A DNA stretch of 8,938 nt from Rhodoferax sp. GTDB taxonomy: Bacteria > Pseudomonadota > Gammaproteobacteria > Burkholderiales > Burkholderiaceae_C. The notes under the pieces are model-generated. The model did not search any database and had not been told where the DNA came from. It saw nothing but the letters and a program-made list of their open reading frames with translations. The position numbers and the translations under genes were made by a program. Where the stretch lies: positions 1 through 8,938 of the forward strand of contig JAKFXU010000189.1 in the NCBI GenBank assembly GCA_021731215.1, given 5' to 3'. Shown piece by piece: positions 7,854-8,938 of this stretch (positions within the stretch are counted from its first letter, which is position 1; each line of letters opens with the position of its first letter).

Positions 7854-8938
7854 CCGACAGCGCGTGGGACCGTGTCATGGATCAAGTCCGCGCCGAGATG
7901 GCGCGCCGTCAGGTGCATCCCTCGCGTACCGTGGTGCTGGTGCCTTATGCCCAACTGATGCAGGAGGCCCGCAGCGCCTGGCTGCGCGGGCACAAAGCCG
8001 GTGGCGTGCTGGCACCCGTAGCGGTCAACCCGCTGGCGGTGCGCCTGCTCACCATTCACGGCGCCAAGGGTCTGGAGGCGCAGGCGGTGCTGCTGCTCGA
8101 CACCGACACCCCCGAGCGCAACGCCGAGACCATGGGCGTGCTGGTGGACTGGCCGGGCGAAGCGGCGTGGCCGAACAAGTTTGTGTTTCTGGCCAGCGAG
8201 AGCCAGCCGCCCGCCTGTGCCGTGTCCACGCTGGAGGCCGAACGGGTGGAGCGCCAGCGCGAAGAACTCAACGCCCTGTATGTGGCCCTGACGCGGGCCC
8301 GCCACACACTGGCGATTTCCAGCATCGAACCCTATCGGGCCGCCGAGCGCAGTTGGTGGCAGCGCCTCGCCAAGCTGGCGACGCCGGTCATACCGGCTGC
8401 GCAGCCCGCGCCAGTTGTGAGCTTCATAAGCGCTGTCTCCAAGCCGTTTTATATGAAAGAACTGCCAGCAGCCCCTGTGGAATATCCGCCAGCCGCTATA
8501 AAAAGTGAGGCAGCAGTCGAGTCAGGCAGCGCTCAGGACGCCGCCGATTCCCCGACTGCCCGTATCGGAAAAGCCATGCACCGCCTGCTGGAATGGGCTG
8601 ACGCCTCCAGCCACAACACGGCCGCTGTGGCGCGCGAGTTTGGGCTCACGCCCGAGCAGGGTTGGAGGGCGGCGGCCATGGCCGGGCGCATTTTGCAGGG
8701 CGAGGGCGCCTGGGCCTGGGACAATGCGGTGCTCGGCTGGCAGGGCAACGAGGTCGAACTGATGTACCAGGGCGAGTCCTTGCGGCTCGACCGTCTGGTG
8801 CAGCGCCGGGACGCCGACCATACAGGCCACTGGTGGGTGCTGGATTACAAGTCAGCCCACACACCGCAAGACCAGCCGGCGTTGTTGGCGCAACTGCGCG
8901 ACTACCGCGTTGCGGTGCAGGCGATTTATCCGGATGGC
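7835..8938 (+). CDS. AddB N-terminus fused to AddA/UvrD-type helicase-nuclease C-terminus (3' end outside window)
   Basis: The open frame runs 368 codons to the window edge without a stop. Residues 1-~54 ([14 protein letters not shown], then [20 protein letters not shown]) resemble the start of the AddB-like nuclease of Burkholderiales, normally about 850-900 residues. From about residue 58 the protein is the C-terminal part of an AddA-like UvrD/RecB helicase: motif [10 protein letters not shown] (73-81), motif [16 protein letters not shown] (143-156), a linker (about 185-240), and a PD-(D/E)XK nuclease with H249, D319 in LRLDRLV, and D337/K339 in VLDYKSA. Walker A, Walker B and motifs Ia-IV are absent, so it cannot work as a helicase. 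The nuclease core looks intact. An in-frame deletion of about 4-5 kb, joining addB to addA near 7985-8020, explains this best. Family lengths are from memory. No good ribosome-binding site precedes the ATG at 7835; GTG 7826 and ATG 7877 are alternatives. An assembly misjoin is not excluded. Confidence 0.75.
   Translation, partial: MARKHHADSAWDRVMDQVRAEMARRQVHPSRTVVLVPYAQLMQEARSAWLRGHKAGGVLAPVAVNPLAVRLLTIHGAKGLEAQAVLLLDTDTPERNAETMGVLVDWPGEAAWPNKFVFLASESQPPACAVSTLEAERVERQREELNALYVALTRARHTLAISSIEPYRAAERSWWQRLAKLATPVIPAAQPAPVVSFISAVSKPFYMKELPAAPVEYPPAAIKSEAAVESGSAQDAADSPTARIGKAMHRLLEWADASSHNTAAVAREFGLTPEQGWRAAAMAGRILQGEGAWAWDNAVLGWQGNEVELMYQGESLRLDRLVQRRDADHTGHWWVLDYKSAHTPQDQPALLAQLRDYRVAVQAIYPDG
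8418..8510 (+). repeat. Repeat-like, AT-richer segment in the helicase-nuclease linker
   Basis: Within the fusion gene this stretch differs from its GC-rich flanks. It holds CATAAGCGCT, TTTTATATGAAAG and CCAGCCGCTATAAAAAG, pieces resembling (from memory) the short 'AGCGCTTAT...AGCTATAAAAA' repeats scattered through Comamonadaceae genomes. It stays in frame and encodes a Pro/Ala-rich linker. It occurs only once in this window, so repeat status is unproven. Confidence 0.35.

Noticed and set aside
7864..8508. 214-codon plus-strand frame inside the helicase-nuclease region
   Set aside because: It is in a different frame from the one carrying helicase motifs V and VI and the nuclease motifs; its Arg/Gly/Ala-rich sequence has no domain.
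7835..8938. Sequencing frameshift as the reason for the odd helicase architecture
   Set aside because: The frame is unbroken from the AddB-like start through the nuclease motifs, and several hundred codons of helicase are missing rather than shifted into another frame.

Overview
The window looks like chromosomal DNA of a high-GC betaproteobacterium, most likely Burkholderiales and probably Comamonadaceae (Rhodoferax/Polaromonas-like). The grounds are the protein sequences, the trxA-rho-rpmE2 gene order and the G/C-rich codon use. The genus is an inference from memory of such proteins, not a search result. There is no tRNA, rRNA, CRISPR array, transposase or integrase.

Left part (1-1397, minus strand): the 5' end of a DUF58 protein gene, cut by the window edge, lies just downstream of a complete MoxR-type AAA+ ATPase gene. 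This is the usual MoxR/DUF58 pair. Divergent from it (1438-3649, plus strand) are a zinc-dependent histone-deacetylase-family amidohydrolase and an MscS-type mechanosensitive channel. Their reading frames overlap by 8 nt, so they are probably co-transcribed and translationally coupled.

Middle part (3684-7739, minus strand), in transcription order: trxA (thioredoxin), a 273-nt structured leader, rho (transcription terminator), rpmE2 (zinc-free ribosomal protein L31), a strong intrinsic terminator, and a 571-residue polytopic membrane protein resembling ArnT/GT39 glycosyltransferases. The rho leader has a strikingly C-rich, G-poor stretch next to the start codon. This is what a Rho utilisation site would look like and suggests autoregulation, as known for E. 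coli rho. rpmE2 appears to have its own promoter at the 3' end of rho.

Right part (7835-8938, plus strand): an open frame runs off the window. Its first ~50 residues look like the N-terminus of an AddB-type nuclease. It then passes in frame into the C-terminal part of an AddA/UvrD-type helicase-nuclease (helicase motifs V and VI, then a complete PD-(D/E)XK nuclease core). The helicase Walker A and B half is absent. The simplest reading is a large in-frame deletion that joined the start of addB to the end of addA, removing the usual double-strand-break repair machinery and leaving a nuclease-bearing remnant. The short divergent region between trxA and this fusion is a nested inverted repeat (12-bp outer arms, 8-bp inner arms, nearly common centre). 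The fusion and this palindromic region are the most unusual things here. The rest is ordinary housekeeping sequence.
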